16,298 nt of DNA from Larix sibirica (Eukaryota > Streptophyta > Pinopsida > Pinales > Pinaceae). Each line of letters opens with the position of its first letter. Position 1 is the first letter of the stretch. Of this stretch, positions 9,063 to 16,298 are shown in pieces. The DNA is taken from the NCBI GenBank assembly GCA_004151065.3, contig NWUY0300015951.1:1-16298 (forward strand), in the 5' to 3' direction. Below the pieces are notes generated by a model. The model had not been told where the DNA came from. It worked only from the letters and a program-made list of their open reading frames with translations, and made no database searches. The translations under genes and the position numbers were made by a program.

Positions 9063-10271
9063 TAGGTGTTCACAAATGGGCATGGAATGTAGGACATAAG
9101 TTTTAGATCCGAAACTCTAGAAAAAGTGGTGTCGCCCTAAGGACTTGCCACTTCCTTAGAGCCCCCGTACTAGTGTATCCCACTAAACAAAAATCAAGGG
9201 GAAGATACCAACTGCTTTCCTAGCTTTACCTTATGCTTGATGCGTGTGTGAGACGTGCTTTCCCAATAAATGTTTTTGTTACTATTGGATTTATCCACTC
9301 AATTAATGGGTTCCTAGTTTTTTTTAGACGGCCTTGGAGAAATCTACTCTCCAACCTACTGTCAAGGCCCTAGAACCTAGGATAATGTTGGTTTCTAAGA
9401 AAGAAAACACCTAGTTATTTTTAAATTGTGCGATTGGTTTTCAAAAATCACCAACTTGTTCAAGAATTAAAAGTGATAAAGACACATAAACCTTTTGATA
9501 CCATTAATGATATTCAAAATGATTTCATTCATCATCCTCCAAAATAAAAGAAGGTATACAAAACTTCAAAACAATCAATCCTATTGTCTATTTTAAAGAC
9601 TCTTTCATTAAAGTTTCAAATTACCTAATCCAACATATACCTCAATATCAAAATGAAAATGAATTCTACATCTACAAAAGCATAAAAATAACCAATTACT
9701 TGTTCACTAAGATGCGCGAAAGAAGCACTCAAAACTTATTCTTTTCATCTATCATGAATAAACAATTTTGAGAAGATACAAATAAGACATTTTCTTAGAC
9801 TCAAAAGGGGCACATTCAAGTTTACTAAGGAAAGTAAGTCTTTGATATTTGTTTCACCTAAACAATGAGGTAAGGCAGAGGCATAAACAAATACTCACAC
9901 TCTCCTTTTTGTACACAAAGCAAGCAAACAAAGCGAAAATATACAAACTTTGCCTATATGCAATGTTTTCAAGAGATGCTAATTCAACTTGAAGACCATT
10001 TGACAGTGCAAAGTAATGACCAATGCAACTCGACCTACAGTGTTCCACAACTCAAAACTTCCTTTTGACTTCAAAACCCCCCAAATCATGCAAAAACAAT
10101 AATGTTCTCACACCTTAGACTATTATAGGTTCAAAATAAAGAATTTATTCACTAATGGCTCCACCACAAATCAAAGAATACAATAATCCCGACAAAATTT
10201 TGCAAACTTCCTAGACAAAACCAAAAAAATCAATTCCATAGGCTCCTGACTAGCAAACTTAGTCCCTATAG

Positions 10272-10346
10272 GGTGTATACGTCTGCTCAAACAACAAGTC
10301 GCGTATATACGTGATTGTCTAGACAACAAGTCGTGTATGTACGCGA
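10272..10346. repeat. 32-bp-offset repeat with a palindromic core
   Basis: ACAACAAGTC followed by a GTAT/TACG core occurs at 10291-10314 and 10323-10346 with about three mismatches in 24 bases. A weaker related core lies at 10272-10284. The middle copy contains the perfect palindrome CGTATATACG (10302-10311). It sits about 250 bases downstream, in element sense, of the primer site. Its role is unknown. Confidence 0.6.
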
Positions 10347-10561
10347 ATGTTAAGAAGGAAAGAAGCATACATATGCTACTACTTAGAAAGCAAAAAGAGT
10401 ACAACAACCCCCAATCGCAGAAAAAAGCAAAGCAAGCAAATTTTTCTTGATGTCAGTTAAGTTTGACTTGGAAAAAATTCAAGGAGGGATAATATCAACC
10501 AAAGCAACTTGTGATTTGAAGGAAATACAAACCCTACAAGGAATATTTTGATGAGTTAGGC

Positions 10562-10579
10562 TCCCCAATATGGTCGCCA
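10562..10579 (-). promoter_or_regulatory. Putative primer binding site, tRNA-Arg-like
   Basis: The minus strand reads TGGCGACCATATTGGGGA. The 5' TGG pairs with the CCA end of any tRNA. The outer blocks TGGCGAC and TGGGGA match what I recall for tRNA-Arg-primed plant elements such as Ogre, with about five central mismatches. It lies four bases inside the putative LTR end at 10584, where a primer site is expected. The central mismatches fit decay. Confidence 0.55.
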
Positions 10580-10583
10580 ATTC

Positions 10584-11590
10584 TGTTAAGGGGTAAAACT
10601 CACCTAAATAGCTAGGGTTAGGGCTATCACATATTTAGGGAGATCCTACTCTAATCTCATACTTTGTCAACCAAGAGTAAATTCAAAGAGATGGTATTGT
10701 GTACTTACTTGGATCCGAGTGGTTGAATATTTTACAAGTGTGTGGCTCCAATAGTTCTCTTCTAATCGTCCTTAGAACTATCATGTACCTACACATAAGA
10801 AACAATCAAATACCCTTCTCAAATGCTTTTGACAACCATATAACAATGATAAAAACAACAACTTGAATTCTTAATTGAACAAAGCAAACTAACTTGCATT
10901 AATCTATATTAGTTCAACACTCAAAACATCCTAATTAAAAAAGATATTTCACAGACAAGAATGTGTTGGGGGAGGGAAAGAAGAGTGATCTCATATTCAT
11001 CAAGAGTCAATTGAAACAACAAGCGGTACATGAGTTTTCAGTGAGGTGTCTCCTTCTTCGGTCTGGATTTTCCTTACCCAGGGAGACTAATAGACTATCT
11101 TCCACGATCTTCCTTACACTTGGAATAAAAAGGATCAAAGGGTTGATCCCCACTAACTTCAGAAAGGTAAGATGACTCAACTTATAAGGGAAGCAGAGAG
11201 GAATACTGCTATAAAAACTCTTGGGAAACTTAGATTCTACTCTCAAGTGTATCCTTACTTTGGTGAAAAACTGGTCCCCATCCTTCCATTTGAGGCTTAT
11301 TTTGTACTTTGAGGTTGGTGGTTTAGGTGGTTGGTTATGGTGTAACTAAGACCAGACCGAACTCCAATTGTCCAAACCACATGTGAAAATTCATTTTCTT
11401 TTTATTTTTTCGAATTTCAAGAGGTGTACGCATGTTTCTCTAGGGTAACATGTGCACATTCAAGTTGCTCACAGACTCAACATGTACACAAGCCAAAATG
11501 AGGTTTTTTGAAGGGATTTTCCCACATTCTGATGTATGAGGGGGATGCAGGAGTCAGTTTATCATCATTGAGTAAATTAATGCTATAACA
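10584..11590 (-). repeat. Putative 5' LTR of the gypsy element
   Basis: On the plus strand the block starts TGTTA (10584-10588), immediately outside the primer site, and a matching inverted end TAACA occurs at 11586-11590. This gives a 1007-bp block with TG...CA ends, a plausible LTR size. The inner boundary is well supported by the primer site. The outer boundary is a guess because no second LTR exists in the window for comparison and no target-site duplication can be tested. The plus frame 10963-11175 and the minus frame 11007-11246 within it show no domain. The LTR would hold promoter and polyadenylation signals for minus-strand transcription, but I cannot place them reliably. Confidence 0.4.
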
Positions 11591-11736
11591 CCCAGTAGTA
11601 GACCCCATCGACTAAGTAGAAAGATATCCAAAAAAGGGTAAAAAGGAAAGCTCAATGTCCCTTCAAGTCCATATCACTTCATAAGCATAATGCATATGTT
11701 TAGAAGTGATAAATATACCAATGTTGGTGGTTGATT

Positions 11737-11827
11737 TTGGTTGAGTGATACATGTTCTTATAACTTTCTTGCAAACAAAGAAGTACATATATGGCCTTGG
11801 TTGAGTCGAGTATGTTCTTATAATCTT
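11737..11827. repeat. Two-copy repeat, 60-bp offset
   Basis: TTGGTTGAGT followed six bases later by TGTTCTTATAA occurs at 11737-11763 and again at 11797-11823, with the linking bases diverged. It is a worn local duplication without an assigned role. Confidence 0.6.
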
Positions 11828-12100
11828 TGCTTAGACACATGATTACTTGACAAATTAAGTCCTAACCTTGGTTATGAGTTATAAAATTTGGTCATGATAA
11901 TTATGGGTTAAGGTGAGTGAATGTATTTCTCATGTATGTACATCATTACTAGTGAATGATTTTTATTATTTTTTTCCACAAAAAGGAGGAGAGAGGAAGG
12001 ATTAGAAATACTCACCTTGTAACTAGCAAATCATTATGTCATGGAGGGATACTAACTTCATAGACAATCATATTGACATAAAGATTATGGTTGGTGTACT

Positions 12101-12242
12101 GTGGTTTATTGTTACCCTCAACCAATCCTCGCAACAAATGTAAAATGCAATAAACCCTCTATTTTTGGGTGAATATTTTTTACAAGACTAACTGACCATT
12201 TTACAGTTGTTACGGGGATTGGTTGAGGGTAATATTAAACCC
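12101..12242. repeat. Large inverted repeat / hairpin, arms about 46 bp
   Basis: The left arm 12101-12147 (core TTACCCTCAACCAATCC) and the right arm 12197-12242 (core GGATTGGTTGAGGGTAA) are reverse complements with only a few mismatches and one or two indels near the outer ends. The loop is 49 bases. It could be a MITE-like foldback element or the 3' stem-loop of the LINE, whose coding end lies about 300 bases to the right. No clear target-site duplication flanks it. Confidence 0.75.
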
Positions 12243-12539
12243 ATTAATTTTTGTTCCCAAGAAAAAAATCCTTATATTGATCTTTCTAAGTGAGAAATCA
12301 AATAGACATTGGACTATCCATATAGGACGCAATGAACTATACCGAATGTCTCCATTGCATTCAAACAATATTAGAGAACCTACAACTACATATTACATTC
12401 ATTCCCCAAAGACCGAAGGTTTTACAACCAAAATTGTAGGATATAGTTGCACTTTAGTAAAAATACACATAGACATATTGGTTCGATATTACGTATTCCC
12501 ACAAAACATAAACAAAAAACTAATAGAAAAAATCTTCGA

Positions 12540-13109
12540 TTATGAAATAAGAGTACCTCCTGTAAATTCCAAGACTTTCGGAGTACCTTCCTGTAAGGTC
12601 AATGGCTCTTTTGACAAAACATTAGCTTGTGTGTTGTATTCTTGGTAAAAATGAGTGAAATAAATATTACTAAAAGTGCCAACTATATCCCTTGAATGGT
12701 TCTAAGTGAGAGCTAGTCCCAAGGTTCCAATGATGCACTAATGACTTACCCAATCTATCATAAGATTGGAATCCCCAAAGCTTGAGTTTCTTTTCTTCCG
12801 ATCCACTACAACCTTTAACAACACTCAAAAAGAATAGATTTCATCCTTGTTATTGGTACCTTGCCCTATTGCATACATAATATGATAGTAATGTTGATTA
12901 TATAAGAATAGAATAGCCCCAACTCCAAATAATCTTGCCTCTCCTTGACTTGTATGGTAAAATAAGCCCCATGGCATTCCTTGATCAATACATGGCATCA
13001 TTAATACTGTGGTCGATTTATCTTTTGGGGTATGCTTATTGTTATCTATCACCAATCTAATCCGATGAGCTGTCATAACTATAAAAATAATAAGATCTTG
13101 GAAGTCCAT
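12540..13109 (-). pseudogene. LINE C-terminal RNase H domain
   Basis: Plant L1 elements often end with an RNase H that would remove RNA from the RNA-DNA hybrid. Here one continuous minus phase of 190 codons reads WGLFYHTSQGE, then GVGAILFLYN, GTNNKDEIYSF, FGDSNLMIDWV, and finally FYQEYNTQANVLSK, and terminates with TAA at 12540-12542. Three in-frame stops (12825-12827 and two TAG further on) interrupt it, but there is no frameshift. The acidic residues of the GTNNKDE and GDS motifs are kept. The first catalytic Asp (expected in FxDGAS) is lost, and the last is Asn in QANVLS. It is therefore dead twice over. The phase joins directly to the zf-RVT segment. Confidence 0.8.
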
Positions 13110-13667
13110 CTAATTTATATTCCACCATAGACCATAAATAAAGAGACATGGAAGAGCCTTATAGCTCACAACAAACTTATCAGAAATTTAGTCTAATAGA
13201 TAGTCAACCAAAGTCATCTTATTCCATTTATTTATACCCACATAAGCTTGAGTGACATCCTTCCAGCATACTTGTGCATAAGAGTAGGTAAAAAATAGGT
13301 GATCAATTGATTTGGCACGGTTCTTACATATGATGCATCTATTTGGCCCTTACCAATTATGCTTCTGACCATTATCCCAAGTAAGAAGTCTATTGGCTAA
13401 GGGCAACCACAATATAATTTTTGTTTTTATTGGACAAGTCAATTTCCAAACTGCTTTCCCCCACCACACTCTTTCTTGAACCACATCTTCCTCAACTTTA
13501 GCTACATATCCTAATTTAACTATGCATTCACTAGATCCGCTATTCTTATACCATTTGAGTTGGTCTTCCTCCTCAAATAGTTTGATAGCACAATGATTGA
13601 GTTGATTTATGTAATATGTCCACTCCTCAACCAAATTGTCATGTAGATTTAAATATTTTGTAGTCAA
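13110..13667 (-). pseudogene. LINE zf-RVT zinc-binding region
   Basis: This segment joins the polymerase core to RNase H in plant LINEs. In one minus phase it reads ERVWWGKAVWKLTCPIKTKI, then ILWLPLANRLLTWDN, then RCIICKNRAKSIDHLFFTY and CWKDV, matching the zf-RVT pattern W..VW....P.K, LT.DN, CxxC and HLF. The last Cys of the zinc site appears replaced by Tyr or Ser. In-frame stops lie after HNW (near 13347), after DYLLD and after WWNIN (just before 13109), with no frameshift. Together with the RNase H that gives about 376 codons in one phase with six stops. Collapsing the 57-bp repeat at 13786 also brings the upstream frame into this phase. Confidence 0.8.
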
Positions 13668-13728
13668 CCATCACCATGACCAGGCATTTCTGCCCACCTA
13701 AATGGAAGCCTCCATGAGCGAGTAGATT

Positions 13729-13843
13729 CCCTCGACATGAAGCTTGGCCAATAAAGCATTTGATAATTTATAGTTTCATTTAGCANCCCTCGACATGAAG
13801 CTTGGCCAATCAAGCATTTGATAATTTATAGTTTCATTTAGCA
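13729..13843. repeat. 57-bp direct repeat flanking a single N
   Basis: 13729-13785 and 13787-13843 are identical except A at 13753 against C at 13811. The first copy ends at the base before the N and the second starts at the base after it. This is most simply an unmerged overlap of two contig ends. Confidence 0.95.
13786..13786. other. Assembly gap (single N)
   Basis: One unknown base between two copies of the same 57 bp. As at 6369-6370, the gap sits exactly at the boundary of a direct repeat. Confidence 0.9.
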
Positions 13844-14486
13844 TCGATCCATGGGTTTTCACCAATTTTCATCCTACTATCATTTCCCACTTGCCAACTA
13901 AAGGGGAATCCTTTTTCATGGATTTCCAAACTATAGAACCCCCTTGGAAAATTTTCCTCTCCAATCCAAGCCACTCTTCTATAATCAAACCTTTTAAGTA
14001 TTTCGTGATTATCACCCTCTTCCACATGCCATCAATGCTAACCAAATGCCACAAACTTTTTGTTGCATGAGCATAACTGAAATGGTATATATTTTTAAGG
14101 CCTCATCCCCTAGCATCCTTGGATAATACTAATCTTAACCTTTTAACCAATGGAATTCCCTCTTTGGCCCTCTTTTCAGTCCAGAAAAAGCTAAAGCATT
14201 TTTGTCTTTTTTTTGTTAGTATTCCCTTTGGGATATTAGTAACGATCATTCAATAGGCATGTATAGTCTCCCAGAACACCTTCACCAAAATTATTCCCCC
14301 ACCATAAGACAACCATCTATTACACCATATAGAGATTCATGCTTCCAGCTTGTTATAGATCCAAAGCCAATCCTCATAACGGTAGTCATTAGTTTTTTAC
14401 CTGAAACCTAGGTATTTAAACCCTTGGTCTAACTCCCTCTTATTCATAGGAAAACAATTATCTACTTGATTTACCATGACATCTGC

Positions 14487-15376
14487 TCATTCATGGCACA
14501 CAATTTCTAACTTATTCGTATTAATTACTGTACTAGTATCTTTGCAAAAGAGGTCCAACAATTCTTTAATTTTCTTCATCCCCCTTATCGGTCCTTGACC
14601 GAAGATCATGATGTCATCAACAAACAAAAGATGAGTGATAAAAACATAAATGGATATTATGATACCTTTCAATTCCCCTCTTCTTTTAGCATCCTTGATA
14701 ATCATAATTAACCCATCTGCCACTATAATAAAGAGGAAAAGGGATAAAGAACAGCCTTGTCTAAGTACTCTTGAAGCATGAAAAAACCTTGATGGAGAAC
14801 CATTAATCAACACCATAAGAAACATATTCTAGACACTCCATAATCCAATTAACACTCTGCAAATTCATTCCCAACTATAGAAGCAATAACCGAGGAAGAA
14901 CCAATTCACTCTGTCATATGCCTTGGCCAGGCCAATATTCAAAATAACAACTGATAATTTTTGGATTGTGACTATGTGTAGCCCTTCTTTTTCAATTTCA
15001 CTTCATCACGAATTTGGAAATTGTTAAGAAAACCAAATTGTTCATCAGATACAATGCATGACGTAAGGCCCTTTAATCTAGAAACAATGATTTTGGAAAT
15101 CAACTTGTAAATGAAATTGCACAAAGAAATAAGTCTAAAGTCTCCAAATGTAACAACATTTTGTTTCTTGGGAATGAGAGCTATGAAATTAGAGTTAAGT
15201 GCTCCCAAATCTTTTCCAGATGTCCTGGATTCTTCCGCAACTTGTAACAAGTCATGCCCTAATAGGTCGAAGAAACCCATATAAAAATCCATCAATAGAC
15301 CATCGAGACCAAGACTTTTATCTTTGTTGAAAGAGTGAAGAACAAACTTCAGTTCAAAATTGGTAATTTTTTTCAT
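14487..15376 (-). pseudogene. LINE reverse transcriptase domain
   Basis: This is the polymerase that would copy LINE RNA at the nicked target. The minus frame 14972-15376 carries the N-terminal blocks: DKSLGLDGLLMDFY, then NSNFIALIPKK, then FGDFRLISLCNFIYKLISK and IVSDEQFGF, matching the LINE blocks with LIPK, RPISL and QxAF. After a frameshift and stops around 14830-14970 the frame 14487-14825 continues: SRVLRQGCSLSLFLFIIVAD (RQGxPLSP block) and LLFVDDIMIFG (near 14612-14635), the FADD-type active site with both aspartates kept. It ends with a stop at 14487. Motif order and spacing are typical of the L1 clade. The phase change and stops make it non-functional. Confidence 0.85.
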
Positions 15377-16007
15377 CCGAGGACTTGTTCATATATTCAT
15401 CGATGAGACTCAGGAAAATCCTTATAATCCTCATAATTTCACCTATATTGGGCTCCTTAGGATCCTTGAAAAGAGTTTTGAAGTGCAAATTGCTCGCATC
15501 CACCATATCTTTGAAAGAGTTAACCATGTTTCCATTTGGATGCTTTATTTTCTAGATGGTATTAATATGTTTTCTGTAGTTAGCATAATTGCGAAAATAT
15601 TTAGTATTGTTGTCTCCATCCTAAATCTATAGAGCTTTGTTTTGTAGTCTCTAGGTAGCTTCCTTAGCCAATAGATCTTTATTTTTGTTTTCAAACTCTT
15701 TAAGCAATTGATCCTCGTCCTTTGAAAATATACTAGCTTCATTATTTTCAAAAAGTGTATTGATACCATCTTCCGCTTCCTTTAGTTTTGCATGAGACTT
15801 AACAACTACTTCTTTCACCCATCCTTTCATAAGCCCTTTAATACTTTTGATGTTATTTGTAAAATGTTTCATTGCATATGTTTCCCCTTGGTTATCAAAA
15901 GGAACCCAATTCTTGGTTACCAACTCTCTGAAATTTTTATCTAAGAGCCAAGTATGGTTGAATTTTAGTGGGTTTGGTGTCTTCCAATATTCTAGGTCAA
16001 TATTCAA
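15377..16007 (-). pseudogene. LINE linker between endonuclease and reverse transcriptase
   Basis: The 118-codon minus frame 15651-16007 reads NPLKFNHTWLLDKNFRELV, which matches the PFRFE.MWL....F..LV block following the endonuclease in plant LINEs, and then a Lys/Glu-rich, likely helical stretch. Further left, in other phases, it continues with DGDNNTKYF and NYRKHINTI (around 15590-15650), matching GDxNTKFFH and RRKxNxI, then NGNMVNSFKDMVDASNLHFK near 15480-15540, before the polymerase block. Two phase changes break it. The plus frame 15360-15632 is an antisense shadow. Confidence 0.75.
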
Positions 16008-16262
16008 TATGATAGATGAATGATCTGATAACCCCCTCGTCCCAATCGATTATTTAATTTTTACATTCTCATTATATAGAAACTCAGCCATCGAATTGAT
16101 CTAGTCTTTTGGATATCGTTGCCCGACCTCTTTCGGCGTTTCTCCATGTTGGGAAAATCTTGACAGTCTCCACATCAATCAGTTGGTGATTTTCAAACAT
16201 TTGGTAAAGAAACCCCTAGTGGGTCCCTCCTGGTAGCCTTCTCCCCCCATATTTCCCTCAAC
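16008..16262 (-). pseudogene. LINE apurinic-type endonuclease, C-terminal part
   Basis: This nuclease would nick target DNA to start LINE insertion. Only the C-terminal half is in the window, in broken minus phases: LIDVETVKIFPTWRNAERG (near 16120-16180) with a following KRLDQF block, as in the W.N......I..RLDR segment of plant LINEs, then SDHSSIILNID at about 15996-16028, the conserved SDH motif carrying a catalytic His. A phase change and stops separate the two. Toward 16262 the reading meets the TG repeat at the window end, where the endonuclease N-terminus would be expected to continue. Confidence 0.7.
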
Positions 16263-16268
16263 AATAAG

Positions 16269-16298
16269 CATGTGTGTGTGTGTGTGTGTGTGTGTGTG
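16269..16298. repeat. TG dinucleotide microsatellite at the window edge
   Basis: An uninterrupted TG run fills 16271-16298 (14 units) and continues to the edge, so its full length is unknown. It sits against the endonuclease part of the LINE pseudogene. Confidence 0.95.

Larger units (their letters stand above)
8934..10561 (-). other. Untranslated leader of the gypsy element, no gene seen
   Basis: Lies between the primer binding site and gag, on the sense (minus) strand of the element. With the antisense-frame region the leader is close to 2 kb, which is long for gypsy elements but not unusual in Tat/Ogre-like ones. No sense frame shows a domain; the minus frames 9854-10048 and 10171-10407 look like chance. 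It contains the two short tandem repeats listed separately. It may hold packaging or splice signals, but I cannot identify them. Confidence 0.5.
3198..11590 (-). mobile_element. Ty3/gypsy-type LTR retrotransposon, 5' part, decayed
   Basis: Read on the minus strand the order is putative 5' LTR, primer binding site, long leader, gag with capsid and zinc-knuckle regions, aspartic protease, then the linker that normally leads into reverse transcriptase. This order, the Arg-type primer site and the long leader suggest a Tat/Ogre-like lineage; that lineage call is inference. Reverse transcriptase, RNase H, integrase, polypurine tract and 3' LTR are missing. Coding parts carry several stops and frameshifts, so the copy is dead. 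The span is inflated by a 1585-bp duplication at an assembly gap (6369-6370), so the true length is probably about 1.6 kb shorter, and the two sides of the gap may not come from the same copy. Confidence 0.8.
11591..12539. other. Spacer between the two retroelements
   Basis: No gene recognised. It may include the 3' untranslated tail of the LINE, whose last stop is at 12540-12542. A T-rich tract at about 11959-11976 could be the relic of its poly-A tail on the minus strand, but this is weak. The plus frame 12223-12648 overlaps the hairpin arm on one side and the antisense of the LINE RNase H on the other, so I do not call it a gene. Confidence 0.5.
13668..14486 (-). pseudogene. LINE thumb/connection region after reverse transcriptase
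   Basis: Minus-strand pieces in changing phase show the usual post-polymerase LINE sequence. KYLGFR lies near 14400, then a stretch around 14150-14250 contains KCFSFFWTEKRAKEGIPLV, then SYAHATKSLWHLVSID (near 14050) and VGNDSRMKIGENPWIDA (near 13840), the latter matching the WxxGNG..I....DPW block. At least two phase changes occur, for example between the frames starting at 14054 and 14025. The false 57-bp duplication around the N lies within this segment. It has no known enzymatic role; in LINEs it helps bind the template. Confidence 0.65.
12540..16298 (-). mobile_element. L1-type LINE with C-terminal RNase H, ORF2 part, decayed
   Basis: Read on the minus strand from the window edge the order is endonuclease C-terminus, linker, reverse transcriptase, thumb/connection, zf-RVT and RNase H, the ORF2 layout of plant L1-clade LINEs. 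The endonuclease N-terminus and any ORF1 are not in the window. Stops and several frameshifts break it, so it is dead. A single N at 13786 marks a false 57-bp duplication. A poly-A tail and target-site duplication are not securely seen. The element lies in the same orientation as the gypsy copy. Confidence 0.9.

Noticed and set aside
9854-10407. Minus-strand small Cys/Ser/Leu-rich frames in the gypsy leader
   Set aside because: They are in sense with the element, so an accessory ORF was considered. However, they are short, low in complexity, lack motifs and are separated by stops.
10611-10622. GGGTTAGGG resembling telomere repeat
   Set aside because: Only a fragment of two units, inside the putative LTR, with no array around it.
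12223-12648. 141-codon plus-strand frame
   Set aside because: Its 3' part is antisense to the LINE RNase H tail (which reads to 12540) and its 5' end lies in a hairpin arm. It has no domain, and its composition is what AT-rich DNA gives by chance.
15360-15632. 90-codon plus-strand frame with hydrophobic stretches
   Set aside because: It lies opposite the LINE linker with recognisable GDNNTKYF-type sequence on the minus strand.
1-16298. Search for a novel defence, CRISPR, riboswitch or operon-like system
   Set aside because: No spaced identical repeats, no prokaryote-like gene clusters or ribosome binding sites, and the coding content is explained by two plant retroelements.

Overview
This window looks like intergenic DNA from a large, repeat-rich plant nuclear genome. 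A conifer or other gymnosperm is my best guess from the retroelement types, but nothing here proves the species. I see no intact host gene, tRNA, rRNA, CRISPR array, bacterial-style operon or undescribed system. The content is AT-rich and is dominated by two dead retrotransposons, both on the minus strand, plus short repeats.

Layout. Positions 1-3190 hold no recognisable gene; they contain a poly-A run and a diverged direct repeat with a small hairpin. Positions 3198-11590 are the 5' part of a Ty3/gypsy-type LTR element read right to left: a putative 5' LTR (10584-11590), a tRNA-Arg-like primer binding site (10562-10579), a leader of about 2 kb, gag (N-terminal region, capsid, zinc knuckle), a decayed retropepsin, and the linker that should precede reverse transcriptase. 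Reverse transcriptase, RNase H, integrase, polypurine tract and 3' LTR are not visible. An open plus-strand reading frame (8583-8843) lies antisense to the leader, back to back with the start of gag. Positions 11591-12539 are spacer with a large hairpin. Positions 12540-16298 are a plant L1-type LINE ORF2 read right to left: endonuclease C-terminus, reverse transcriptase, thumb/connection, zf-RVT and a C-terminal RNase H, broken by stops and frameshifts. A TG microsatellite ends the window.

The most useful observation concerns the assembly. Both N-runs (6369-6370 and 13786) are flanked by direct repeats that end and begin exactly at the N: 1585 bp at about 97% identity for the first, 57 bp with one mismatch for the second. 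This is the signature of overlapping contig ends that were scaffolded instead of merged. The apparent tandem gag is therefore probably an artefact. Collapsing the 57-bp overlap also puts the LINE reading frames on either side of the N back in phase. Sequence left and right of 6369 may even come from different alleles or different element copies.

None of the proteins is intact, so no genes work together here. The interest lies in element structure, decay and assembly history.
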